Assembly: GCA_043842855.1 (NCBI GenBank)
Contig: JBBPJF010000003.1
Span: 124,001 to 188,000 of the forward strand
Direction: 5' to 3'
From: QFNR01 sp043842855
GTDB lineage: Bacteria; Pseudomonadota; Gammaproteobacteria; Burkholderiales; Neisseriaceae
DNA length: 64,000 nt
Below are positions 9,801 through 16,538 of this stretch, piece after piece. The translations under genes were made by a program, and so were the position numbers. The first letter of the stretch is position 1; each line of letters begins with the position of its first letter. The notes beneath the pieces are model-generated. The model saw nothing but the letters and a program-made list of their open reading frames with translations, searched no databases and was not told the origin of the DNA.

Positions 9801-10442
9801 CCCTATCATTTGCACCTCAATGTGTCGGCCTCGTTTAATATATTTTTCTAGGTAAAGACCATCGTTAGAAAAATTGTTAGCACTTAGGGCTTTGATAGAT
9901 TCAAAGATAGCTTCTAATTCCTTTTCTGAGGAACAAAGTTGCATCCCAATCCCACCGCCACCTGCGGTACTTTTCAACATGACTGGGTAGCCAATACGCG
10001 AAGCTTCTAGCTTTGCTTGCTCTACACTTTGTAGTAATGGTGAGCCCGGTGACAGGGGAACTTCTGCTTGCAGCGCTAGTTCTCTAGCTCTATGCTTAAG
10101 CCCAAAATCTGCTATCTGCTGCGCTGTTGGCCCTAGAAAAATAAGACCTAATTGTTCAACTCTCTTGACGAATTCAACATTTTCACTTAGAAAACCATAG
10201 CCAGGATGAATAGCCTGCGCACCACAATCGCAAGCTATTTTCAAAATTTTATCCATATTGAGATAGGTATCAGTCGCTCCACCTGATCCTAGCGAGTAGG
10301 CTTCATCAGCCAATTTTACGTGTAAACTACTTGCGTCAACCTCTGAGTAAACCACTACAGAGTTTATTTGTAGTTTTTTTAGTGTTTTCAAAATACGTGT
10401 TGCGCATGCACCACGATTTGCAATCAGTACTTTCTGAAACAT
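6825..10442 (-). CDS. uca: Urea (or guanidine) carboxylase, biotin-dependent
   Basis: ATP- and biotin-dependent enzyme that carboxylates urea to allophanate. Domain order in 1205 residues: biotin carboxylase about 1-450 (KVLIANRGACATRI; GGGGIGMQ; EVNTRLQVEH), AHS2/KipA-like about 470-790 (PPSGAYDSYSFRLANRLL; DGGEAGLHPSNIHDNAY), AHS1/KipI-like about 810-1020 (GIGGAYLCIYGMDGPGGYQL), and a C-terminal biotinyl domain with ESMKMEI, the biotinyl lysine at about 1164. The start used is the ATG at 10442, preceded by AAAGAAAGGG; a longer frame to 10481 precedes the ribosome site. Some family members act on guanidine instead. The companion cgnA/cgnB genes of that pathway are absent here, which favours urea, but the choice is not settled. 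Confidence 0.93.
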   Translation of the reverse strand: MFQKVLIANRGACATRILKTLKKLQINSVVVYSEVDASSLHVKLADEAYSLGSGGATDTYLNMDKILKIACDCGAQAIHPGYGFLSENVEFVKRVEQLGLIFLGPTAQQIADFGLKHRARELALQAEVPLSPGSPLLQSVEQAKLEASRIGYPVMLKSTAGGGGIGMQLCSSEKELEAIFESIKALSANNFSNDGLYLEKYIKRGRHIEVQMIGDGLGKTLAIGERDCSSQRRNQKVIEECPAPNLTDTVRNQLYQIAERLLASVCYRSVGTVEFIYDVDSESFYFLEVNTRLQVEHGITEEVYGIDLVEWMLRLASDKQFSLETKRKVLRPKGHAIQARIYAEDPYHDFRPSAGLLTQVIFPRGKNVRVDTWVEAGVEVAAFFDPMLAKLIVHSVDREGALALLANSLKETKLYGVETNLRYLETLLAEKTFQEGKMTTRFLNSFISLPSPRMEFLRGGSLTTVQDAFGRSGYWDIGVPPSGAYDSYSFRLANRLLKNPENAAGLEITLEGPSIQFNFNTQIVLAGAQIEAKLDNKNIPNWQVIAVKAGQTLELGRVVGAGCRSYLAVTGGIECPDYLGSKATFALGRFGGHSGRAIRAGDILKVRNTEQYLAEVGANLPLEARPQLTNTWELKVIYGPHGAPDFFTEKDMEVFFHSEWEVHYNSNRTGIRLIGPKPSWSRTDGGEAGLHPSNIHDNAYAFGSVNFTGDVPIILGPDGPSLGGFVCCVTVITADLWKLGQLRVGDRIKFLPIAIETAILLEKEQTEAIGRLGPMNSVPQLPVLKDPILASLSAEQAGERVIYRAAGDHFLLVEYGELVMDVRLRLRVYRLMQWLEENSLAGLKELTPGVRSLQIHFDSQILSHKTLLNHLAQAELILSQTSESLTVPARIVYLPMSWDDEACRMAIEKYMQTIRREAPWCPSNLEFIRRINGLKDISEVKEIVFNATYLVAGLGDVYLGAPLAIPLDPRDRLLTTKYNPVRTWTVESSVGIGGAYLCIYGMDGPGGYQLIGRTVSMWNHYHLGGSFEKPWLLRFFDLIRFYEVSPAELSEIRKALLQGEAVLKIEPTQFSWEEYDKELRTNQEEIKKIRAQRENSFNEELARWHAEGQFNFTAVEEVKGEEIIIPEGSIALESPVSGSVWKIEVELGQTVKSEQRLISLESMKMEIPILAKEAGIVESIHLKQGQNVHAGQVMLVLKREQYPNG

Positions 10443-11255
10443 AACAAAAACCCTTTCTTTAAACTTTTTTCCCAGACCCAATCTAACTGTTACTAGTTAA
10501 TGTTGTTTTTAACAATCAGAGCTCCCCACTGGGTAATAGAAAAAGATCCCCTCTAATCAAGCTATAAGGGTATTGGCTAAGTCTGGAGCCTGAAGCACAC
10601 AAACTCCCGCCATCCTACTTGACTAGGCTACAGGGAGCTAAGTTAATCTCTGGTAAAAGGGAAAAAGATTGATTGCTAACAGAGCTTTTCCAGAGATTCT
10701 CATCTGGTTTCAAGCTTTATAGTCGTTCGCTGTATCTCATTGATCTTAAGAAAATAGTATGCGGGACAGGAGCTTTATTATTTTAATATTTTCCTTAGTA
10801 GAGAACCTTAAACTAGGCCAGCTAGACCCACTCAAAATTAACTGTAGAACTATAATCAGTTTTTCAATTGCTTGATACCTGGTACCGGATAGAAAAATAC
10901 TTTATCAATCCCTTCCTTAACTAAGGCTGTAACAAGGGTTGATTTTTCTAAATTATTAATTTACTACAGCCTAATTAGGTTATCTTCTGCATACAGGAGA
11001 AAAAACCGCCAATTCAATCCACTCTGACAGTTATTTTAACAGTACCCTCTAGTTTTTAAAGTATAGATTTCAAAATACTAGACGTATGAACTAATTTACT
11101 AGTAGAATCATCCACCTTTTTAAAAGTCCACGTAAAAACTATGTTTATCCTCTTTGTCTCTATTTCGCAGCCCTTTAAAACGCGGCTTCTGAGGCACCTT
11201 TTTCCACAGAAATGAATATAGTCTGTTTTTATCTACCCATGTAGAGGATTGATTG
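10443..11255. other. Long gene-free stretch upstream of the urea carboxylase operon
   Basis: About 800 bases without a convincing gene, between two divergently transcribed genes. It must hold the promoter of the urea carboxylase operon (minus) and that of the first DUF805 gene (plus). I looked for a ykkC-type guanidine riboswitch on the minus strand and did not find its conserved core by eye. A 39-codon plus-strand frame at 10759-10875 has an ATG but no ribosome site and no similarity I recognise. The length suggests a deleted or eroded gene, possibly a transporter. Confidence 0.4.
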
Positions 11256-11846
11256 ATGTTGAAAAATGCTTTTTTATACCCTTTTCGTTATGGTATTACC
11301 AATAGGCAAGAATACTGGATAGTATTGTGTTTAACTTGGTTGCTAGGAGTCCTTACCTCTCATATAAGGGAGCTAATTCTCCCTTCTCTTATTCCTCCTT
11401 TTCTCTTATTACCGCTGAAAGTTCTACTTTCTAACATGGGGAGTCTACTTTCCTCTTCTAAAGAAGCAATTAACTATGGTTCTGTACATGCGTTAAGTAA
11501 TAACCTCCTGCTGGGCGATTACAACTCTATACTCTCAAAGTACTTCATAATCTATGCTTTTTTCTGTTTGATTTGGATATATCTCACCAGCGTATCCACT
11601 ATGCTTTACGTTAGACGTCTACATGATATAGGTTGGTCGGCGTGGTGCTTAATTCTCCCCTGCTTACTTTTCTCTCTGGCTTGGATTTTAAGTTTTGTAC
11701 CTTTCATTGGAGGAATAATTTCCTTTTTGATTTCTGGTACTGTGCTACTGATTTTAGGACTCATTCCCAGTAAGCTTGCTGCGAACCCATACAGAGAAAA
11801 AGCCATGGCACTCAATGCACTAAACAAAGGGAAGGTAATTGTTTAA
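11256..11846 (+). CDS. DUF805 family inner-membrane protein
   Basis: A 196-residue protein with several hydrophobic segments (residues about 20-37, 45-60, 98-115, 130-175) and the DUF805 signature RRLHDIGWSAWCL between the second and third membrane regions. The N-terminal FLYPFRYGITNRQEYW also fits the family opening. The function is unknown; E. coli members are YhaH and YhaI. ATG at 11256 is chosen because AGAGGATT lies just upstream; a TTG one codon earlier is less likely. A second, clearly related gene follows about 390 bases downstream on the same strand, so the pair looks like a duplication. The protein carries a serine-rich insert (SSSKEAINYGS) between membrane segments not seen in its partner. 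Confidence 0.85.
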   Translation: MLKNAFLYPFRYGITNRQEYWIVLCLTWLLGVLTSHIRELILPSLIPPFLLLPLKVLLSNMGSLLSSSKEAINYGSVHALSNNLLLGDYNSILSKYFIIYAFFCLIWIYLTSVSTMLYVRRLHDIGWSAWCLILPCLLFSLAWILSFVPFIGGIISFLISGTVLLILGLIPSKLAANPYREKAMALNALNKGKVIV

Positions 11847-12232
11847 ATCCAACTTAGTTAATCTAATGTATTGAAATTAATTAATCGACGGACCGACTGA
11901 ATACCTTAGCTAGTTGGCCCTCCATAGGGCTTATCGCTATGTGCTGAGACTTGTAAACAGCTTGTGCCGAGTAACTGGCTGCCCTGTCAGGTGGTAGTGG
12001 GGCGTTTCGCCTAAGCAATTGCGGTTTTTTTAGTCTCTCTTCTCTAACTAATTTGCCAACCATATAAAGCACTAGACTTTTAGGTTACTTTCTCAGTAAA
12101 ATCAGTGGGTGTGAGCGACAGGGAGGGCTTCTCTGACTACGGTCCATCCTTGGAATAACTTGAGCGCTTCTTCGTGCTACTGGCACCATAGCTAGTTGAC
12201 CCCGTTTATCATCAATTTTGGAGGACTATATA
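11847..12232. other. Gap between the two DUF805 genes
   Basis: About 386 bases with no recognisable gene. A short GGCG-TTT-CGCC hairpin near 11999-12011 is followed within 15 bases by seven consecutive T residues (about 12025-12031), which could be a weak plus-strand terminator. The minus strand is open for 63 codons across 11881-12072, but its composition and lack of a ribosome site argue against a real gene. A strong GGAGGA at 12220-12225 is the ribosome binding site of the next gene. Confidence 0.35.
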
Positions 12233-12754
12233 ATGTCAGATCAGCTATTTAAAAATGCCCTTCTTCATCCTTTCCGTTACGATACTGTTAATAGAAAGGG
12301 TTACTGGATAACCCTAATATTTTCCTACATCCTCGGTCTAGCGCTTGTCTATTTAACTAGGCTGGGAATATGGGCCGTTCTACCAGCAGGCACTGACCGT
12401 AGTGTGGATTTTTCTCTTCTGCCTCAAGGAACAAAGATTTGGGTTATATTAATGTCCGCACTGCTTGTAGTCCTGACCTTGTACTTTCTGTGCGTTACAC
12501 TGGGTATCTCAGTCAGAAGGTTACATGATGCCGGATACTCTGGCTGGTGGGTTTTGGCATATTATCTCGTCAACTATCTTTCAGCGTTTGGTGTGGTGTT
12601 TCTATTGAAACAACCTGTTGCAGCTGCTATAACATCGATGGTAATTGGTACTCTTTTTGTGATTCTGTTAGGTAGCTTACCCAGCAAAGTGGTTAATAAT
12701 CGTTATAGAGAAAAAGCTATTCAATGCGCAAGCAAAAGGCTAGAAAAGATTTAG
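12233..12754 (+). CDS. DUF805 family inner-membrane protein, second copy
   Basis: A 173-residue paralogue of the gene at 11256-11846. It shares the opening FKNALLHPFRYDTVNRKGYW, the signature VRRLHDAGYSGWWVL and the closing pattern (LPSKVVNNRYREKAI here, IPSKLAANPYREKAM in the first copy). Four membrane segments are predicted by eye. The start at 12233 is set by GGAGGACTATATA directly before the ATG; a TTG 15 bases earlier would place the ribosome site inside the gene. This copy has the canonical SGWW, while the first has SAWC, so this one is closer to the family consensus. A rho-independent terminator follows at once. Confidence 0.87.
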   Translation: MSDQLFKNALLHPFRYDTVNRKGYWITLIFSYILGLALVYLTRLGIWAVLPAGTDRSVDFSLLPQGTKIWVILMSALLVVLTLYFLCVTLGISVRRLHDAGYSGWWVLAYYLVNYLSAFGVVFLLKQPVAAAITSMVIGTLFVILLGSLPSKVVNNRYREKAIQCASKRLEKI

Positions 12755-12766
12755 CATATAGGTACA

Positions 12767-12803
12767 GAGCGGGAAACGCAAACGTTTCTCGCTCGGTTTT
12801 ATT
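12767..12803 (+). terminator. Rho-independent terminator after the second DUF805 gene
   Basis: GAGCGGGAAACG at 12767-12778 pairs with CGTTTCTCGCTC at 12783-12794 (12 pairs, one G-T) around a four-base loop, followed by GGTTTTATT. It lies 13 bases after the stop codon. Confidence 0.85.
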
Positions 12804-13260
12804 CACAACCCGCCACTAATCCTGTTGTGGCTTAAAAGTTGGCTATGCCTCGCCATAAGAGTTCTTGTGCTGCCAAGTGAATGGCACTATGACTTGAACC
12901 TGCTCTTCTAGCTTAAACTTTCCACTAATCATTTCCCTTATACTAATCAGCTGCTGCTGGCAATAAATACCCGAGAAAGGGCTGTTTGTGATAGTTGTCA
13001 CGCTAATAACGCCAATCCTCCTGTTAGTTTGAACCGTCTTTTTAGTTCCTCAAACAATTAATCCATTGCATTAGCTGATCCCACTATGAGGAGAAGAAAA
13101 CTTAAAGAGATAATACCAATGCTACTAGCTCGCCATTATGTAGCTTTTATCCTTACCTTTATGCGCTGAAATCCCGACTATAGTATTAATTTCGTAATTT
13201 TCATTCTTTTTTGATCTCTACCTTAAAGAGATTACTGGTTCTGTTTCTATAAATCTAGTT
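12804..13260. other. Eroded sequence upstream of the permease remnant
   Basis: No intact gene. A 28-codon frame at 13086-13169 (MRRRKLKEIIPMLLARHYVAF...) ends in a stop. It lies where the N-terminus of the permease at 13261 would be expected. Its basic opening followed by a hydrophobic run loosely resembles the LKxRH start of APC permeases. The stretch is best read as the decayed 5' part of that gene, with low certainty. Confidence 0.4.
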
Positions 13261-13812
13261 ATGCTCCCCCACCATGACTTTATGCGATCTATTGGACAGT
13301 TAACTACTTGCATCCCGGTTTCTAATGCTTTTGGGGCTTATGCAACTCGCTTAATTGGGCCAGCAACAGGATATGTGATAGCCTGGGTTTATTGGTTAAC
13401 CTGGTCCCTGACGCTGGGAGTAGATTTTACTGCTGCTGCTATTTTGCTGAATGAGCTATTACCTGAGATGCCTGTTTGGTTAGGCGTTATGCTTTTTACC
13501 GGCGTTGTCCTTTTACTCAATCTTTATTCCACCCGGCTATTTGCTGAATCAGAATTTTATTTATCCTTAGTTAAGGTGGCTACCGTAGTTCTGTTTATAG
13601 TATTGGGCCTGCTAGTCTTATTTCATTTTATTTCAGTTACTCCAGCAGTTCCGTATCCTGACTACTATATTAACAATTTTTCCAAAGAGAACTTATTTCC
13701 TTATGGAATAAAGGGGTTATTTAATACCATGTTATTGGTAAGTTTTTCTTTTACGGGGACAGAACTAATTGCAGTGGCAGCAGGTGAAGCGCAAAATCCT
13801 GAAAGTGCTTAA
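13261..13812 (+). pseudogene. Truncated APC-family amino acid permease (LysP-like)
   Basis: The 183 codons encode only the middle of an amino acid-polyamine-organocation permease, roughly membrane segments 3 to 6. MRSIGQLTTCIPVSNAFGAYA aligns with the MxSLGELAxYMPVxGSF block, GPATGYVIAWVYWLTW with the next, and FSFTGTELIAVAAGEAQNPE with the segment-6 motif GTELIGIAAGExxDP. Family members have about 450-490 residues, so the N-terminal 70-90 and the C-terminal half are missing. Just after the stop the same frame reads IPVADHLIPHRKQFDTLLYVTA, a faint match to the IPRAVRQVFWRILLFYV continuation, so decay rather than clean truncation is indicated. The IS element begins about 300-370 bases downstream. 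Not expected to be functional. Confidence 0.85.
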
Positions 13813-14181
13813 ATACCGGTAGCTGACCACTTGATTCCACATAGAAAGCAATTTGATACTTTGCTCTATGTAACAGCATAAATTTAGTGGTATTGATACG
13901 ATAAAGTTTAAGTGGTCATAAGATTGGATGAATAAACTTGAATGTGCTAGCTCTTTATTTACTTTAATCACTTTAAATAGAAAAAGTAGTACTAAAAAAT
14001 ACTTCCGGATTACCAGCGGTGCTCAAAGGATGTAAATCGAGTCCAACCACAAGGATTAGCCTTAGTTATCGTATAAATTCACTGAAGCGAGTACAACTTC
14101 AACTCCAAATTTCTCTAGCCTTTAAAACTCAATATTTAGGCTAATGAACTACTCCCTCTAAGCATTAGCTATAGAGTGAGC
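13813..14181. other. Gap between the permease remnant and tnpB; probable IS end
   Basis: The first roughly 60 bases carry decayed permease sequence. Further right, the strand downstream of tnpB should contain the right end of the IS and, if the element follows known TnpB systems, the 3' part of a guide RNA. A five-base stem (minus strand TGAAG, loop, CTTCA) lies near 14090-14108. The exact IS boundary cannot be fixed without a second copy. Confidence 0.35.
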
Positions 14182-15410
14182 TTAGTACGACCCATACTGA
14201 ATTTGATCAGTATCTTTCGCCATCACACTACCGCTCAATAGTCTAGTGACGGGGGAACTCTTTACGCACTTCGTAGTACCTACGACATGAGCTAAAGCAT
14301 ATGCTCTGATATTTGTAGCGGCATTTATGTCTCTGTCATGTGAAACTCCACACTCAGGGCATATCCAGTTTCTTACATTGAGAGACAAATTATCTAGTTT
14401 GTGACCGCAATCATTACAAATTTTAGAACTAGGTGCAAAACGATTAATCCGGATTACATTTTTCCCTAATTCCTTACACTTATACTCCAAATAAGTAATG
14501 AACTTAGACCAACCACTATCACTAATATGCCTAGATAGACGTTTATTTTTGATCATTCCCTTTACATTTAAGTCTTCAATGGCAAAGCTCGTTATTTGAT
14601 TATCATAAGCGAGCTGGGTTGAAAGCTTTTGTAAGAAGTCATTACGTTGATTACTAATTTTTTCGTGGCATTTTGCTACCACTATTCTTTGTCTTTTTCT
14701 ACTACTTGAATCTTCTTTTTTTCTCGATAATTTTCTTTGTTCTATTCTTAACCGAGTTAACTTTTGATTAAAATATTTTGGACTTTTAGTTTTATTCCCT
14801 AAGTTATCAATCAAATAATGTTTCAATCCTAAATCTAATCCTAGTATTTGTTCTGGCACTACGGTTGTTGGCACTATGTTTGATAAGCCTCCATCGACCA
14901 AAATACTTGCGTAGTATTTATTAGAAGCCGTTTTTTGAATAGTGACCGACTTAATGCTTCCAGTAAAATTACGATGGAATTTTATTTTTATTAATGCTTT
15001 GAACTTAGGTAATTTTAAATAGCTGCCATCAATAATAGAAACTGAACCTTTTTGATTATTAGTTGTATAGCTTTGTACTGTATTTTTACGAGTCTTCCAC
15101 TTTGGAAAACCAGCTTTCTCTTTGCCATTAGATTGTTTTACTCTTCGAAAAAAATTCTGATAGGCTCTATCAGATTTAACTGGGCGTTCGCCAACGCTAA
15201 ACTATCCACTTCAGATAAAAAGGGAAATTGAACCTTATATTGTGCCGGTGTGGGTAATTTTTGTTTAATTCCAGTATTTTTTTCTAACTCATAGTTCTTG
15301 ATTCTATCTTCTAACATCAAGTTATAAACCTTACGAACGCACCCAAAGGTTTTTGCAATCAAAATCTTTTGCTCAGTATTGGGATAAATCCGGTATTTAT
15401 AAGCTTTCAT
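14182..15410 (-). pseudogene. tnpB: Frameshifted TnpB (RNA-guided nuclease of IS605 family)
   Basis: The N-terminal 80-odd residues (MKAYKYRIYPNTEQKILIAK...) run in one frame to about 15175. The rest, from DRAYQNFFRRVKQ through the C-terminus, continues in another frame, open to 14182. One lost base near 15171-15174 (within the codons for NLDRAYQN) explains the break; no other lesion is seen. The RuvC-like catalytic residues survive: GLDLG, FAIEDLN and HDRDINAATN, as does the zinc finger (CNDCG...CPECG). Full length would be about 409 residues, normal for TnpB. Inactive as read, unless frameshifting or a sequencing error accounts for the break. Confidence 0.9.
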
Positions 15411-15451
15411 TATTGTGATATTTTAACAAAATACCATATTAGTGTAAATCA

Positions 15452-15862
15452 ATGAAACAACAATATCACTCGCATTATCATTGCCTTCATAAACTAAATT
15501 ATCATTTAGTGTTAGTCACTAAATACAGGAAAAAATGCTTCACTAGTGAAATCCTATTGAGACTAGAAGAAATCTGTAAAGAATTATCAGAAAAGTGGGG
15601 AGTAAAAATAGGAGAATTTAATGGTGAGTCTGATCATATTCACTTACTCATTACAATGCACCCAAACATTATGCCTAGTAAGTATATTAATAATCTAAAA
15701 ACAGTCACCAGTAGACTAATACGTAAAGAATTTTCAGAACATCTAAAACAATACTATTGGAAACCATTGCTCTGGACTAGAGCTTATTGTCTTATAACAG
15801 TAGGAGGTGCTCCATTAGAAATACTAAAAACCTACATTCAAAAGCAAGATAGGCCAGAATAG
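15452..15862 (+). CDS. tnpA: IS200/IS605 family transposase TnpA (Y1 HUH single-strand)
   Basis: Single-strand DNA transposase of 136 residues, the usual length. The HUH metal motif is DHIHLLI near residue 62, and the catalytic tyrosine lies in LKTYIQKQ near the C-terminus. The opening HCLHKLNYHLVLVTKYRKKCF and the block IGEFNGESDH are typical. It acts as a dimer on hairpins at the element ends. Divergent from the frameshifted tnpB. No lesion is visible, so it could still move this element or related ones. Confidence 0.93.
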   Translation: MKQQYHSHYHCLHKLNYHLVLVTKYRKKCFTSEILLRLEEICKELSEKWGVKIGEFNGESDHIHLLITMHPNIMPSKYINNLKTVTSRLIRKEFSEHLKQYYWKPLLWTRAYCLITVGGAPLEILKTYIQKQDRPE

Positions 15863-15886
15863 TTATGCTTTCTATTTGCTATCCAT

Positions 15887-15915
15887 CTCCATCTAAGTGG
15901 CAACTCTAGATGGAG
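15887..15915. repeat. IS-end hairpin (inverted repeat)
   Basis: CTCCATCTA at 15887-15895 and TAGATGGAG at 15907-15915 are perfect complements separated by 11 bases. The position just outside tnpA fits the imperfect palindrome that Y1 transposases bind at the element end. Confidence 0.65.
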
Positions 15916-16012
15916 AATTCCGCAATATTTTGTTAAAGTAAACTTCAGTACGAAAAAACTACTAACTTAAGCCATTTCACTTAGCAGAAAACTGGAATAG
16001 CATACAATAACT

Positions 16013-16035
16013 AAAAAACGACTGGGCAGACCCAG
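16013..16035 (-). terminator. Rho-independent terminator of the tRNA-Arg/tRNA-Glu unit
   Basis: Read on the minus strand: CTGGG, loop TCTG, CCCAG (16035-16022) then TCG and six T residues (16018-16013). The stem is short but fully G/C-rich in its core. It lies 46 bases after the end of tRNA-Glu. Confidence 0.6.
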
Positions 16036-16080
16036 GGCAACGTATACTAATGGAATTGATGAGTACCAGATGAGCAATAC

Positions 16081-16155
16081 TGGTACGCCCACGGGGAATC
16101 GAACCCCGGTTACCGCCGTGAAAGGGCGATGTCCTAACCGCTAGACGATGGGCGC
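16081..16155 (-). tRNA. tRNA-Glu (anticodon TTC)
   Basis: The 75-base cloverleaf has acceptor GCGCCCA/TGGGCGT (first pair G-T), anticodon loop CTTTCAC, T-loop TTCGATT and an encoded CCA at 16083-16081. It decodes GAA/GAG. It follows tRNA-Arg by 14 bases on the same strand, so the two are probably one transcript. Confidence 0.96.
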
Positions 16156-16169
16156 AAAATTCTCTCTAA

Positions 16170-16246
16170 TGGCGCACCCGGAGCGATTCGAACGCCCGAC
16201 CCTCTGGTTCGTAGCCAGATACTCTATCCAACTGAGCTACGGGTGC
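16170..16246 (-). tRNA. tRNA-Arg (anticodon ACG)
   Basis: The 77-base cloverleaf starts GCACCCGTAGCTCAGTTGGA, has anticodon stem-loop CTGGCTACGAACCAG with anticodon ACG, T-arm GTTCGAATC, acceptor partner GGGTGC and an encoded CCA at 16172-16170. ACG is the tRNA whose A34 is converted to inosine by TadA to read CGU/CGC/CGA. Confidence 0.96.
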
Positions 16247-16538
16247 ACGTGGTGCTCAATAAAGAGGGGGATTATATTTGGATAAAAAAATTGTGTCAAG
16301 CACGCTTCTGCTCTACAAACCTAAACAATCGACCACCCCAGAGACTAGATACTGATTTTCAAAAGAAAATAACAAATTTCTAAGTAGTAGTTAGTACTAC
16401 AGGTACTACTAATAATTTTTTTCATTGAGGTAATTAGTTTGCTTAAAACGAAGATCTTTTAACTTTATGCGTTCAATGTTACACTCCTCTGGTGGCATTG
16501 TTATACCTAAACGTAAGTTTTTTCCATCCAAAACCCTT

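Larger units (their letters stand above)
14182..15915. mobile_element. IS200/IS605-type insertion element with divergent tnpA and tnpB
   Basis: tnpA (plus, 15452-15862) and tnpB (minus, 14182-15410) are divergent with only 41 bases between them, the IS605/IS608 arrangement. A perfect 9-base-pair hairpin at 15887-15915, 24 bases beyond the tnpA stop, is a good candidate for the subterminal structure recognised by TnpA. The tnpB-side end is not resolved and may extend some 100-200 bases left of 14182. These elements make no terminal inverted repeats or target duplications, so none is expected. tnpB carries a frameshift; tnpA looks intact. Confidence 0.8.

Noticed and set aside
6825..10442. Pyruvate or acetyl-CoA carboxylase
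   Set aside because: The biotin carboxylase is followed by AHS2 and AHS1 domains, not by the carboxyltransferase domains of those enzymes.
10443..11255. ykkC/guanidine riboswitch upstream of the carboxylase
   Set aside because: The conserved core could not be found by eye on the minus strand; a covariance search would be needed to be certain.
11980..12035. Structured small RNA (6S, tmRNA or SRP RNA)
   Set aside because: None of the conserved cores of these RNAs is present; only a small hairpin and T-run remain.
11881..12072. 63-codon minus-strand frame between the DUF805 genes
   Set aside because: No ribosome site, no recognisable domain, and it covers the probable terminator or leader region; likely chance.
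16384..16422. Terminator-like palindrome TAGTAC-TACAG-GTACTA followed by T residues before rnc
   Set aside because: No plus-strand gene ends nearby and the stem is only six A/T-rich pairs; on the minus strand the T-run is on the wrong side.
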